Source: CAVSRC01 sp963762605 | GTDB taxonomy: Bacteria > Pseudomonadota > Alphaproteobacteria > Rhizobiales > Kaistiaceae | Assembly (NCBI GenBank): GCA_963762605.1 | Contig: CAVXLJ010000019.1 | Coordinates: 372,001-436,000 of the forward strand | Direction: 5' to 3' | Length of the DNA: 64,000 nucleotides | In this document: piece by piece, positions 37,250 to 47,416 of the stretch | Layout: every line of letters begins with the position of its first letter | Numbering within the stretch: position 1 is the stretch's first letter | The notes under the pieces: generated by a model | Database searches by the model: none | Seen by the model: only the letters and a program-made list of their open reading frames with translations | What the model was told of the DNA's origin: nothing | Translations under genes and position numbers: made by a program

Positions 37250-37813
37250 TTAACGAACGATACTAACCAGCGTATTTTCCTTGCCGTTCTCCTGAACCAG
37301 CTTGTAGAAGATCTTGGCGTTGGCCGGGAGCAGGCGCACGCAGCCATGCGACGCCGGCCGGCCGAGCCGGCGTATCTCGGTCGTCCCGTGGACGGCATAG
37401 CCGCCGTGGAAGAACACCGACCAGGGCATCGGGGCGTTGTGGTACTTTTTCGAGCGATGACGGGGCGACAGCCACGCGGCTTGCCATTGCCCGGTGGGCG
37501 TGCCGTAGCCCCTGCGACCGGTCGAGACCTTGAACACGTAGGACAGCTTCTCATCGACATAGACCGTCATGGTCTGGTCGGAGAGATCGATGCGCGCCAC
37601 CACCTTCGGCACCGGTGGTTCCGCGGGCGCCGCAACGGCCTCCTCGGCAACGTCGACCTCGGTCACCGGCATCATCGGGGTGTTGGCGATCTTCAGCTCT
37701 TCGGCCCGCGCCGCGCCGCCGCTCAAGCCGGCGAACGCCGTGACCGCCGCCAACAGCAGAAGGCCGGACGCGCGTCCCCGCGCGCCCCGGTTAGCCTGTG
37801 GGTTCGCCAGCAC
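37250..37813 (-). CDS. L,D-transpeptidase (YkuD), periplasmic
   Basis: The 187-residue protein has an N-terminal signal sequence (about residues 15-38, ARA-E), a Pro/Ala/Glu-rich linker and a C-terminal YkuD domain. The catalytic motif reads HGT, then SHGCVRL, with the nucleophilic cysteine near residue 158. Such enzymes make 3-3 crosslinks in peptidoglycan or attach proteins to it. A second YkuD gene lies directly upstream on the same strand (14 bases between them), so the pair may be an operon and a tandem duplication. Confidence 0.9.
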   Translation of the reverse strand: MLANPQANRGARGRASGLLLLAAVTAFAGLSGGAARAEELKIANTPMMPVTEVDVAEEAVAAPAEPPVPKVVARIDLSDQTMTVYVDEKLSYVFKVSTGRRGYGTPTGQWQAAWLSPRHRSKKYHNAPMPWSVFFHGGYAVHGTTEIRRLGRPASHGCVRLLPANAKIFYKLVQENGKENTLVSIVR

Positions 37814-37827
37814 GAGCGTCCACCCGT

Positions 37828-38247
37828 CTAGTAGGTGACGACGATCCTGGTGTTGCCCAGCGACCCGCTGACAAGCGAATAGAGCGTTGCCGCATTGCTC
37901 GGGTGCAGCCGCACGCAGCCATGCGAGGCCGGGCTGCCCAGTCGCCCGATGGAATAGGTGCCGTGAATGGCGTAGCCGCCGCGGAAGAAGATCGAATGCG
38001 GCATTGGCGAATTATGGTACTTCTTCGAGTACCACATCGGCACCAGACGCTGTGGCCGGTAGGTGCCCACTGGCGTGACGTAGCCGCGGCGTGCGGTGGA
38101 AACGGGCCAGACATAGCGCTGGGAACCGTTGACGTAAACGTGCATTCGTTGTTCGGAAAGATCGATCCGCGCAACAATGGATGATGCCATGGCAGGTGCA
38201 GCACAAAGCATCGCCGCAATCGCCAGCGCCCAGACAGATTTCTTCAT
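37828..38247 (-). CDS. L,D-transpeptidase (YkuD), short form
   Basis: I start this 139-residue protein at MKKSVWALA (38247), which opens a standard signal peptide ending AMA-S near residue 20. Almost all the rest is the YkuD domain, with HGTYSIGRLGSPASHGCVRL carrying the catalytic Cys and His. It strongly resembles its neighbour at 37250-37813 (RIDLS, VSTxRRGY, SKKYHN and FFxGGYAxHGT are shared), which points to local duplication. The 288-base gap upstream holds its promoter and that of the divergent TPR gene. Confidence 0.9.
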   Translation of the reverse strand: MKKSVWALAIAAMLCAAPAMASSIVARIDLSEQRMHVYVNGSQRYVWPVSTARRGYVTPVGTYRPQRLVPMWYSKKYHNSPMPHSIFFRGGYAIHGTYSIGRLGSPASHGCVRLHPSNAATLYSLVSGSLGNTRIVVTY

Positions 38248-38535
38248 TGATCCCAGCCCCTGTGTTCTTGCGCGGCGTGAATGCGGCCGCAACGCCTCCT
38301 TCGTTCTATTATTAAGCTAGACTAACATAGCGAACGTGAACAACGCGTAACTGGCCGAATTCCGCGAGAATCCGAACAAAGTTGCGTGAACACCGGCGCC
38401 TCCTCGCAAGATTCGGGGCGCGGGGCTTTGCCGCAAGAATGCTGGAATCCCGGCGTTTGCAACCTTGCGGAGCCGGCGATATTGTGCCGCCGCACGCCCC
38501 CGGGATGGATCAACCGGCGACACCAACGAGGTGAA

Positions 38536-39213
38536 ATGTCCGATATCTTCAAAGAGGTCGATGAGGACCTCCGCCACGAACAGCTCAAGAAGGTCTGGGA
38601 CCGCTTCGGCCCCTATGTCATCGGACTGGCGATTCTCATCGTGGTTGCGACCGCCGGCTACCGCGGCTGGATCTACTGGCAGGAGAAGCAGGCGCAGGCC
38701 ACCGGCGACCGCTTCGTTGCCGCGCTCGACCTGGCCAAGCAGGGCAAGCCAGAAGAGGCGATCGCGGCGCTCAAGGCCATCGAGGCCAATGGCAGCGGCA
38801 GCTATCCCATCCTCGCCGGATTCCGCGTCGCCTCCGAGATGGCGGCGACCGGCAAGACGAAGGAGGCCATCGCCGAATATGACGCGATTGCCGCCCGCAA
38901 CGGCATCTCCGACGCGCTGAAGGCGCTTGCCCGCCTGCGTGCAGCGGCGTTGCTGGTCGATACCGCCAGCTTGCCCGACCTTCAGAAGCGCCTCGACGAC
39001 CTCGCCAGCACCGGCAATGCCTGGCGCCACAACGCCCGCGAACTGCTCGGCCTGGATGCGTGGCGGGTCGGCAACTATGACGCGGCACGAAAATACTTCG
39101 ACGAGATCAGCAACGATCAGGAAACGCCGGCCGACCTGCGCCAGCGCGCCCAGGTGATGCTCTCGCTGATCACGGCACGCATCGGGGAGCCGCCCAAGCC
39201 CGCCAAGTCGTAA
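38536..39213 (+). CDS. YfgM-like membrane-anchored TPR protein
   Basis: The 225-residue protein has a short cytoplasmic N-terminus, one transmembrane helix (about residues 28-50), and a periplasmic helical domain with tetratricopeptide character (DUF2133/TPR_21). This is the plan of E. coli YfgM, a partner of the SecYEG-associated chaperone PpiD. The ATG at 38536 has a gaggtgaa ribosome site. Its position just before der is conserved, although BamB is not between them here. Confidence 0.82.
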   Translation: MSDIFKEVDEDLRHEQLKKVWDRFGPYVIGLAILIVVATAGYRGWIYWQEKQAQATGDRFVAALDLAKQGKPEEAIAALKAIEANGSGSYPILAGFRVASEMAATGKTKEAIAEYDAIAARNGISDALKALARLRAAALLVDTASLPDLQKRLDDLASTGNAWRHNARELLGLDAWRVGNYDAARKYFDEISNDQETPADLRQRAQVMLSLITARIGEPPKPAKS

Positions 39214-39261
39214 TCGAGCAAGGGCACACCAGCCACAGCCTCACACAGGGGCAACCGCGCC

Positions 39262-40635
39262 ATGTCGACCAGCAGACAGCCGCTGCGCGTTGCCATTGTC
39301 GGCCGGCCGAATGTCGGCAAGTCGACGCTGTTCAACCGGCTCGTCGGGCGGCGGCTGGCGCTGGTCGACAACCTGCCCGGCGTGACCCGCGACCGGCGCG
39401 AAGGCGAGGCCCGCATCGGCGGACTGGAATTCATCGCCATCGATACCGCCGGCCTCGACGAGGCGGCGCCCGATTCGCTCGCCGGGCGCATGCGCGCACA
39501 GACCGAGGCAGCGGTGCGCTCGGCCGATGTCAGTCTGTTCGTGGTCGATGCCCGCGCCGGCCTGACCCCGCTCGATCGCCATTTTGCCGAACTGCTGCGT
39601 GCCCTCGGCAAGCCCATCGTGCTGGTCGCCAACAAGGCCGAGGGCAGGGCCGGCGAGGCGGGCCTGCTCGAAACCTATGCGCTGGGCTTCGGCGATCCGA
39701 TCGCCATGTCGGCCGAGCACGGCGAGGGCCTCGGCGAGCTCCACGACGCGATCCTCGCCTTCGCCGGCGAAGACGACGGGCAGGGGGGCGAAGAGGCCGA
39801 GAGCGGGGACCGGCCGATCCGGGTTGCCGTCGTCGGCCGGCCGAATGCCGGCAAGTCGACGCTGATCAACCGCATGATCGGCGAGGACCGGCTGCTCACC
39901 GGGCCGGAGGCCGGCATCACCCGCGATTCGATTGCCGTCGACTGGCGCTGGGGCGACCGCGACTTCCGCCTCTTCGATACCGCCGGGCTGCGGCGCAAGG
40001 CGCGCGTCGAGGGCAAGCTCGAGAAGCTCGCCGTCGGCGATGCGCTGCGCGCCGTCCAGTTCGCCGAGGTGGTGATCCTCGTCCTCGACGTCGGCCAGCC
40101 CTTCGAGAAGCAGGACCTGCAGATCGCCGACCTGGTCGAAAGCGAGGGCCGCGCCATCGTCATCGCCCTCGACAAATGGGATCTCGTCGCCGACCGTCAG
40201 CGCACCATGGCCGGGCTCAAGGAACAGGCGGAGCGCCTGTTGCCGCAGCTCGCCGGCGTCACGCTGGTGCCGGTCTCCGGCGTCACCGGCGAAGGCATCG
40301 ACCGGCTGATGAAGGCGGTGATCGAAGCCCACGGACTGTGGAACAAGCGCGTCGCCACCGCGCGGCTGAACCGCTGGCTGCCGGAAATCCTCGAGCGCCA
40401 TCCGCCCCCGGCGGTCGCCGGGCGGCGCATCAAGCTGCGCTACCTGACCCAGGCCAAGGCGCGCCCGCCGACCTTCGTCGCCTTCTGCTCACGCCCCGAG
40501 GCCTTGCCCGACGCCTGGCGGCGCTATCTCGTCAATGCGCTGCGCGGGGATTTCAGGCTTCCCGGCGTGCCTATCCGCCTGACCTTGCGCAAGGGTGACA
40601 ATCCTTACGAGGGGCGCAAGCGCAAGAAGAGCTGA
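39262..40635 (+). CDS. der: Ribosome biogenesis GTPase Der (EngA)
   Basis: The 457-residue protein has the unique tandem of two GTPase domains. G1 motifs are GRPNVGKST near residue 13 and GRPNAGKST near residue 192, followed by DTAG motifs and NKAE/DKWD specificity motifs. A C-terminal KH-like domain follows (about 370-445). It assists 50S subunit maturation and is usually essential. The convergent SDR gene ends only six bases after the der stop. Confidence 0.96.
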   Translation: MSTSRQPLRVAIVGRPNVGKSTLFNRLVGRRLALVDNLPGVTRDRREGEARIGGLEFIAIDTAGLDEAAPDSLAGRMRAQTEAAVRSADVSLFVVDARAGLTPLDRHFAELLRALGKPIVLVANKAEGRAGEAGLLETYALGFGDPIAMSAEHGEGLGELHDAILAFAGEDDGQGGEEAESGDRPIRVAVVGRPNAGKSTLINRMIGEDRLLTGPEAGITRDSIAVDWRWGDRDFRLFDTAGLRRKARVEGKLEKLAVGDALRAVQFAEVVILVLDVGQPFEKQDLQIADLVESEGRAIVIALDKWDLVADRQRTMAGLKEQAERLLPQLAGVTLVPVSGVTGEGIDRLMKAVIEAHGLWNKRVATARLNRWLPEILERHPPPAVAGRRIKLRYLTQAKARPPTFVAFCSRPEALPDAWRRYLVNALRGDFRLPGVPIRLTLRKGDNPYEGRKRKKS

Positions 40636-40641
40636 GCCGCC

Positions 40642-41370
40642 TCAGCCGAAGCGGATCGTCTCGCCGCTGCGGAATTTGAACAGCACGCCGGTCTCGGTGA
40701 AATCAGGCGACAGCATGCGCACGATGTCGGGCACCACCGCGTCCGGCGTCTTCAGCGTTTCCGGATCCTCGCCCGGCATCGCCTGGGCGCGCATATGCGT
40801 CCTGAGCGCCCCCGGATCGAGAAGATTGGCGCGCACGCTGGTGTTGACCATCTCGCCGGCATAGGTCCTCACCAGGGCTTCCAACGCCGCCTTGCTGGCC
40901 GAATAGACGCCCCAGAACGGCCGGCAGGTCCTGGTCACGCTGGAGGTCATGAACAAGGCGCGGCCGGCGTCGGACTGGCGCAGCAGCGGGTCGAAGGAGC
41001 GGATGAGCCGCCAGTTGGCGGTGACGTTCACCGCCATCACGTCGTCCCAGACCTTGGGCGCGAGATGGCCGACCGGCGTGATCAGGCCAAGCATGCCGGC
41101 ATTGGCGAACAGAATGTCGAGCTTGCCCCAACGCTCGTGGATGACGCCACCGAGGCGGTCGATGCCGGCGAAGTCCTTGAGGTCGAGCGGCACCAGCGTG
41201 GCGCTGCCGCCCTTGGCGCGGATGGCGTCGTCGAGCTCCTCCAGTCCGCCGGTGGTGCGCGCCACCGCCACCACATGGGCACCGGCTTCCGCCAGGCCCA
41301 GCGCCGCCGCATGGCCGATGCCGCGCGACGCGCCGGTGACCACGGCGATGCGTCCGTCGAGATTGGCCAC
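40642..41370 (-). CDS. Short-chain dehydrogenase/reductase
   Basis: This 242-residue Rossmann enzyme has the cofactor motif TGASRGIG near residue 13, NAG near residue 90, the catalytic serine in MTSSVTR, and YSASK near residue 156. It is a classical SDR of unknown substrate. It starts three bases after the purF stop, and the cvpA-purF-SDR order recurs in Hyphomicrobiales. It is probably co-transcribed with purF. Confidence 0.88.
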   Translation of the reverse strand: MANLDGRIAVVTGASRGIGHAAALGLAEAGAHVVAVARTTGGLEELDDAIRAKGGSATLVPLDLKDFAGIDRLGGVIHERWGKLDILFANAGMLGLITPVGHLAPKVWDDVMAVNVTANWRLIRSFDPLLRQSDAGRALFMTSSVTRTCRPFWGVYSASKAALEALVRTYAGEMVNTSVRANLLDPGALRTHMRAQAMPGEDPETLKTPDAVVPDIVRMLSPDFTETGVLFKFRSGETIRFG

Positions 41371-41373
41371 AGG

Positions 41374-42834
41374 TCAGCCGGCTCCCGCGGCGCGGGGGAA
41401 GGGGTGGATATTGTTGGCCGCCTCGCGATCGGTCAGCCGGGTCGGATAGGCGCCAGTGAAGCAGGCATCGCAGAACTGCGGCGCCGCACCGTCGCGTCCC
41501 GATTCGCCGACCGCGCGATAGAGCCCGTCGATCGACACGAATGCCAGGCTGTCGACCTTGATGAAGGCAGCCATCGCCTCGACCGACATGCGCGCCGCGA
41601 TGAGCTGCGCCTCCTCCGGCGTGTCGACCCCGTAGAAGCAGGAATGCACCGTCGGCGGGCTGGCGATGCGCATGTGGACTTCCGCCGCGCCGGCTTCGCG
41701 GATCATCTTCACGATCTTCTGCGAGGTCGTGCCGCGCACGATCGAATCGTCGACCAGCACCACCCTCTTTCCCGCCAGCACGTCGCGGTTGGCGTTGTGC
41801 TTGAGGCGCACGCCCATGTGACGGATGGCGTCCGACGGCTCGATGAAGGTGCGGCCGACATAGTGGTTGCGGATGATGCCGAGATCGAAGGGCAGGCCGG
41901 CGGCAAGCGCGTAGCCGATCGCCGCCGGCGTGCCGGAATCGGGAACCGGCACGACCAGATCGGCCGTGGCCGGTCTCTCTTTGGCGAGTTCGGCGCCGAT
42001 GCGCTTGCGGATCTCGTAGACGCCGCGACCCTCGACCGAGGAATCGGGCCGGGCGAAATAGACGTATTCGAAGATGCAGAAGCGGCTTTTCGCCGGCGCG
42101 AAGGGAAACAGGCTCTCGATCCCGTCCTCGGTGACGATCACCATCTCGCCCGGCTTCACGTCGCGCACGAAATGCGCACCGATGATGTCGAGCGCGCAGG
42201 TCTCCGAGGCGAGGATGGTGGCGCCGTCGAGATTGCCGATGACCAGCGGCCGCACGCCCAGAACGTCGCGGCAGCCGATCATCTTCTTGGTCGACAGGCA
42301 GACCAGCGACCAGGCGCCCTCGATCTTGTGCAGGGTATCGATGACGCGGTCGGCCAGCTGGCTGCGGCCCGATGTGGCGATGAGATGGAGGATGACCTCG
42401 GTATCGGAGGTCGATTGGAAGATCGAGCCACGGCGCTGGAGCTGGTCCTGCAGGGCAAGCGCGTTGGTCAGGTTTCCGTTATGGGCAACGGCGAAGCCGC
42501 CGCCGGAGAACTGGGCGAACAGCGGCTGGATATTGCGGTCGATGGAACCGCCATGGGTCGAATAGCGGTTATGGCCGATGGCCCGGTCGCCGGGCAGGCC
42601 GGCCACGACTTCCGGCGGGGTGAAGGTGTCGCCGACCAGGCCGACATGGCGTTCGGCGTGAAATCCCTCGCCGTCGAACGAGACGATGCCCGCCGCCTCC
42701 TGGCCGCGATGCTGCAGCGCGTGCAGTCCGAGCACGGTCAGTGCCGCAGCGTCGGGGTGACCGAAAACGCCGAAAACGCCGCACTCCTCGCGCAGCTTGT
42801 CATCATCAAAAGGCTGCGTCGTCACCTGGTCCAT
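41374..42834 (-). CDS. purF: Amidophosphoribosyltransferase
   Basis: PurF makes 5-phosphoribosylamine from PRPP and glutamine, the first step of purine synthesis. The 486-residue precursor has a 17-residue propeptide before the Ntn nucleophile C18 (EECGVFGVFG). It has glutaminase residues in GHNRYSTHG and the PRPP loop VVLVDDSIVRGTT near residue 355. I chose the ATG at 42834, because the open frame upstream overlaps cvpA and is not conserved protein. cvpA lies 20 bases upstream, the usual arrangement. Confidence 0.96.
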   Translation of the reverse strand: MDQVTTQPFDDDKLREECGVFGVFGHPDAAALTVLGLHALQHRGQEAAGIVSFDGEGFHAERHVGLVGDTFTPPEVVAGLPGDRAIGHNRYSTHGGSIDRNIQPLFAQFSGGGFAVAHNGNLTNALALQDQLQRRGSIFQSTSDTEVILHLIATSGRSQLADRVIDTLHKIEGAWSLVCLSTKKMIGCRDVLGVRPLVIGNLDGATILASETCALDIIGAHFVRDVKPGEMVIVTEDGIESLFPFAPAKSRFCIFEYVYFARPDSSVEGRGVYEIRKRIGAELAKERPATADLVVPVPDSGTPAAIGYALAAGLPFDLGIIRNHYVGRTFIEPSDAIRHMGVRLKHNANRDVLAGKRVVLVDDSIVRGTTSQKIVKMIREAGAAEVHMRIASPPTVHSCFYGVDTPEEAQLIAARMSVEAMAAFIKVDSLAFVSIDGLYRAVGESGRDGAAPQFCDACFTGAYPTRLTDREAANNIHPFPRAAGAG

Positions 42835-42854
42835 GTCACGCGCTTTCTGCGGCG

Positions 42855-43475
42855 TCAGTTGCCACCGTTCTGGATCAGCTGGTCGAGCTGCTGGCGGGAC
42901 GCATCGCTCGGGCCCGGGCTGGCGGCATCGGGTGGCGGCGCGTCCGGTGCCGGTCCGGCATCGCTGCCGGAACCGCCGCGACTGCGGAAGACGTCCTTCA
43001 GCTTGGCTTCGAGGTCCTGCGGCAGAGCATCTTGCAGCTGGTAGCCCAGCCCTTCCAGGACGGGTTTGCTTTTTGAGCCCATCATCCAGCTGGCCGGGCC
43101 TTGCGCCAGCCACAGGAAGAAGGCCTGCGCCACGATCATCAGCAACAGCCCGCGTCCCGCCCCGTAAAGGAATCCGAGGCCGCGATCGACCGCCCCGACG
43201 CGGCCGTCGAGAACCATGTCCGAGATCCTCATCGCGACGATGCTTACAACCAGCAGGACGATGAGAAAGATGGTCAACGCCGACACGACGGAGGCGAACG
43301 TGCCGTTGGTGATGAACGAACTCACCAGCGGCAATGGCAGCTTGTAGAGAAGGTAGGCCGCCGCCGCCGCGCTGGCCCACGACACCAGGGTCAGGGCTTC
43401 GCGCACGAAGCCGCGCAGCATGGCGAGCAAGGCCGAAACGAGCAGAACCACCAGGACAATGACGTCGTAAATCAA
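42855..43475 (-). CDS. cvpA: CvpA family membrane protein
   Basis: The 206-residue protein has four hydrophobic segments in its first 130 residues and a polar, Pro/Ala-rich C-terminal tail, as in alphaproteobacterial CvpA. The family was named for colicin V production and is linked to envelope stress tolerance. Its place directly before purF is strongly conserved. Start and frame are unambiguous. Confidence 0.92.
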   Translation of the reverse strand: MIYDVIVLVVLLVSALLAMLRGFVREALTLVSWASAAAAAYLLYKLPLPLVSSFITNGTFASVVSALTIFLIVLLVVSIVAMRISDMVLDGRVGAVDRGLGFLYGAGRGLLLMIVAQAFFLWLAQGPASWMMGSKSKPVLEGLGYQLQDALPQDLEAKLKDVFRSRGGSGSDAGPAPDAPPPDAASPGPSDASRQQLDQLIQNGGN

Positions 43476-43688
43476 GCGCGTGGTCTCACGGGATAGCTGC
43501 GGCGGAGCAACGCTCTAGCACGATTCTGGCGGCTTGGCAGGGTTTCGATGGCTCGTTGGCGCCTGCCGCATGGGCCGGTCGTTACTGCAAATCCGCCGCA
43601 AGACTCGCTGCGACGCCGCACAACCTATGATAAGACGTCCACAGGTGGCATCAAACGGCCACCACCAGGGACACGACGGGGGTTGTTC

Positions 43689-43934
43689 ATGAAGGTGCTT
43701 GGCGTAATCGTCAATATCTTCGTGCCCGGTATCGGCACGATGATCGTCGGCAAGATCGGGCAGGGCATTGCGCAGCTCCTGCTTTATATCGTCGGCTGGA
43801 TTTTCTGTTTCACGGTCGTCGGCGCGATCATCGGCGTGCCGCTGTGCATCGGCGTCTGGATTTGGGCGATTGTCTCCGCCGCGACCGCCAATCCCAAACC
43901 CATGCAGGTGGAAATCATCCACCGGCATGAGTGA
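43689..43934 (+). CDS. Small membrane protein, TM2-like
   Basis: The 81-residue product starting at MKVLGVIVNIFVPG has two hydrophobic hairpin segments joined by a Gly-rich turn (VGKIGQG), resembling TM2-like domain proteins. The longer open frame upstream has no hydrophobic or conserved character, and an ATG with a gggggttgttc leader is adequate. The gene lies alone on the plus strand between cvpA and radA, which are otherwise adjacent and on the minus strand in relatives. Function is unknown. Confidence 0.65.
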   Translation: MKVLGVIVNIFVPGIGTMIVGKIGQGIAQLLLYIVGWIFCFTVVGAIIGVPLCIGVWIWAIVSAATANPKPMQVEIIHRHE

Positions 43935-43969
43935 GGATCAGGCGGCAACTGCCTGAGCAGACAGCGATA

Positions 43970-45365
<1,396 letters not shown>

Positions 45366-45460
45366 GCGGGATTCCTGTGTAGCGTTCCCGTTATGTTCTC
45401 ATGGCTCCGGGGAAATGGCAAGAGGTGGCCGGAGGCTCGTCGCCCTGAAATCCGCAAAGG

Positions 45461-45886
45461 CTATCCCAGTGCCCGCCGCACCTTCTCGGCGTTGGTCGCC
45501 AGAACCTGCGGGTCTTCCATCTTGCCGGTGTGGGGCTTGAGCGGCACGCCGGCGAAGCGCGGGACGACGTGAACGTGCAGGTGATAGACGGTCTGGCCGG
45601 CCGGCGCCTCGTTGTACTGGATGACCATGACGCCGTCGGCTTCGAACGCCGTCTTCACGGCGCGGGCGATCTTCTGCACTGTCTCCATCAGGCGGGCGAG
45701 GGTGGCCGGATCGGCGTCGAGCAGGTTGCGCGAGGGCGCCTTGGGCAGCACCAGCGTATGGCCGGTGCCCTGCGGCATCACATCCATGAAGGCGACCGTG
45801 TGTTCGTCCTCATAGACCCGGTGCGAGGGGATCTCGCCGCGCAGGATCTTGGCGAAGATGTTGTCTGGGTCGTAGGCCTCGGTCAT
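45461..45886 (-). CDS. HIT-family nucleotide-binding hydrolase
   Basis: The 141-residue protein has the histidine triad YHLHVHVVPR near residue 100 and the usual N-terminal core FAKILRGEIPSHRVYEDE. HIT proteins hydrolyse or transfer nucleoside phosphates, for example AMP-lysine or dinucleoside polyphosphates. The ATG at 45886 begins the conserved fold. It lies between the acetyltransferase and radA genes on the same strand. Confidence 0.92.
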   Translation of the reverse strand: MTEAYDPDNIFAKILRGEIPSHRVYEDEHTVAFMDVMPQGTGHTLVLPKAPSRNLLDADPATLARLMETVQKIARAVKTAFEADGVMVIQYNEAPAGQTVYHLHVHVVPRFAGVPLKPHTGKMEDPQVLATNAEKVRRALG

Positions 45887-45889
45887 CGA

Positions 45890-45975
45890 CGTTCCCCGGC
45901 AATGGGCATTCGGCAATCGGCAGTCGGAAATAGCACAAGTCCGACCGACTGCCGACTGCCTACTGCCGATTGCCC
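45890..45975. repeat. Cluster of short cggcagt/actgccg repeats
   Basis: In the gap between the HIT and acetyltransferase genes, heptamer-like units (cggcaat, cggcagt; then ccgactg, actgccg) occur several times, first in one orientation and then inverted around 45925. They form a large imperfect hairpin. The repeat touches the 3' end of the acetyltransferase gene, so its last residues (REEAGNRQ) may be repeat-derived. Confidence 0.6.
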
Positions 45976-47147
45976 GCTTCTTCCCGGAACGGCAGATATT
46001 CGGCAAGCGCCTCCTGATCGCGGGCGACCTGATGGCGCTCGCGGTCGAGATAGTCGGCGACCGCCTTGCGGAAACCGGCATCGGCGATCCAGTGGGCGGA
46101 GTAGGTGGTCGTCGGCCGGTAGCCGCGCGCCAGCTTGTGCTCCCCTTGCGCGCCGGCTTCGACCAGCCTGAGGCCGTGGTCGATGCCCCATTCGATCGCC
46201 TGATAATAGCAAAGCTCGAAATGCAGGAAGGGCTGGTCGGCGGTGGTGCCCCAGTAGCGGCCGTAGAGCGTGTCGGAGCCGATGAAATTGAGCGCGCCGG
46301 CAATCGGGACTCCATGACGCAACGCGAAGATGAGCAGGATGCGGTTCGCCATGCGCTCACCGATCAGCGAGAAGAAGCGGCGGTTGAGATAGGGCCGACC
46401 CCATTTGCGCGAACCGGTGTCCATGTAGAAATGGAAAAACGAGTCCCAGGCGTCCTCGGTGATCTCGCGCCCGGTCAGGTGGACGATCTCCAACCCGCCG
46501 TTGAGCGCATCGCGGCGCTCGCGACGGATCGCCTTGCGCTTGCGCGAGGCGAGCGCGTCGAGGAAATCGTCGAAGTCGCGATAGCCCTCGTTGACGAAAT
46601 GGAACTGCTGGTCGGTGCGCGGCAGATAGCCGGTTTCGGCAAGCAGTTGCTGCTCGCTCTCCTTGGCGAAAGTGACGTGCAGCGACGAGGCGCCGAGCTT
46701 GGCGGTCAGCGTGGCGCCGGCCGCGGCGAGCAGGGCGCGGTTCCGCTCGGCGTCGGCGCCGGGTCTGACCAGCAGCCGCCGGCCGGTCACCGGGGTGAAG
46801 GGCACGGCCGCCTGGAGCTTGGGATAGTAGCGCCGGCCGGCGCGCTCATAGGCCTCGGCCCAGCCGTGGTCGAAGACGTATTCGCCCATGGAGTGGTTCT
46901 TCAGGTAGCAGGGCATGACCGCGGCCGGCTTGCCGTCGGCGCCGTCGAGCACCAGGTGCTGGCCGAGCCAGCCGGTCTTGCGCGTCGCCGAGCCGGATTC
47001 CTCCAGCGACCAGAGGAAATCGTGCGCCAGGAAGGGGTTGTAGGGCTCGCCGGGCGGATTGGCGCAGGCATCCCAGTCGTCGCGGGCGACGTCGCCGAGC
47101 GAGGACAGGACACGGAATGTGGCTTGCGGCGGTACGGGGGCGGCCAC
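45960..47147 (-). CDS. GNAT/FemAB-like acyltransferase (COG3146, DUF482)
   Basis: This 395-residue protein belongs to the peptidoglycan-biosynthesis/acyltransferase-like family COG3146. Conserved blocks include NPFLAHDFLWSLEESG near the start, the basic run RKRKAIRRER near residue 213, and GRYWG and LVEAGAQGEHKLARGY near residue 330, typical of a double GNAT fold. Substrates are unproven. It is next to the HIT gene, as in many Hyphomicrobiales. Confidence 0.82.
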   Translation of the reverse strand: MAAPVPPQATFRVLSSLGDVARDDWDACANPPGEPYNPFLAHDFLWSLEESGSATRKTGWLGQHLVLDGADGKPAAVMPCYLKNHSMGEYVFDHGWAEAYERAGRRYYPKLQAAVPFTPVTGRRLLVRPGADAERNRALLAAAGATLTAKLGASSLHVTFAKESEQQLLAETGYLPRTDQQFHFVNEGYRDFDDFLDALASRKRKAIRRERRDALNGGLEIVHLTGREITEDAWDSFFHFYMDTGSRKWGRPYLNRRFFSLIGERMANRILLIFALRHGVPIAGALNFIGSDTLYGRYWGTTADQPFLHFELCYYQAIEWGIDHGLRLVEAGAQGEHKLARGYRPTTTYSAHWIADAGFRKAVADYLDRERHQVARDQEALAEYLPFREEAGNRQ

Positions 47148-47239
47148 GGAGCAGGGGCTCTCCGAAAAAGGGGACTGCCATCAACTTAGAGCCACTTAAA
47201 ATCCGTGCAAGACGTGGGCCGAGGGAGGTGGCCGTATCT

Positions 47240-47365
47240 GGCCCGGGCGTGTCCCGGGCGCAGCGCGGTGCGTAGCACTGCGCTGCAGAACCGGGACCTA
47301 CGAACTGGCTGGACCCCGGCTCTGCGCTGCACCGTTTCACGCTGCAGCGCGTCCGGGGAACGGAA
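47240..47365. repeat. GC-rich dispersed repeat with long inverted segments
   Basis: The gap between the acetyltransferase and GDPD genes contains cgtgtcccgggcgcagcgcgg (47248-47268), found again exactly at 58919-58939. Complementary pieces (gcactgcgctgcag, gctctgcgctgcac, cgctgcagcgcgtccgggg) follow. It looks like a member of a family of intergenic palindromic repeats. Confidence 0.6.
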
Positions 47366-47416
47366 GCTGTGTCAGTGCGGTAACCCAAGTCGCCAAACCT
47401 TCCCTCAAGGGGAGGC

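Noticed and set aside
42835..43380. PurF with a 182-residue N-terminal extension
   Set aside because: The extension overlaps cvpA, lacks conserved features and would prevent exposure of the N-terminal cysteine nucleophile.
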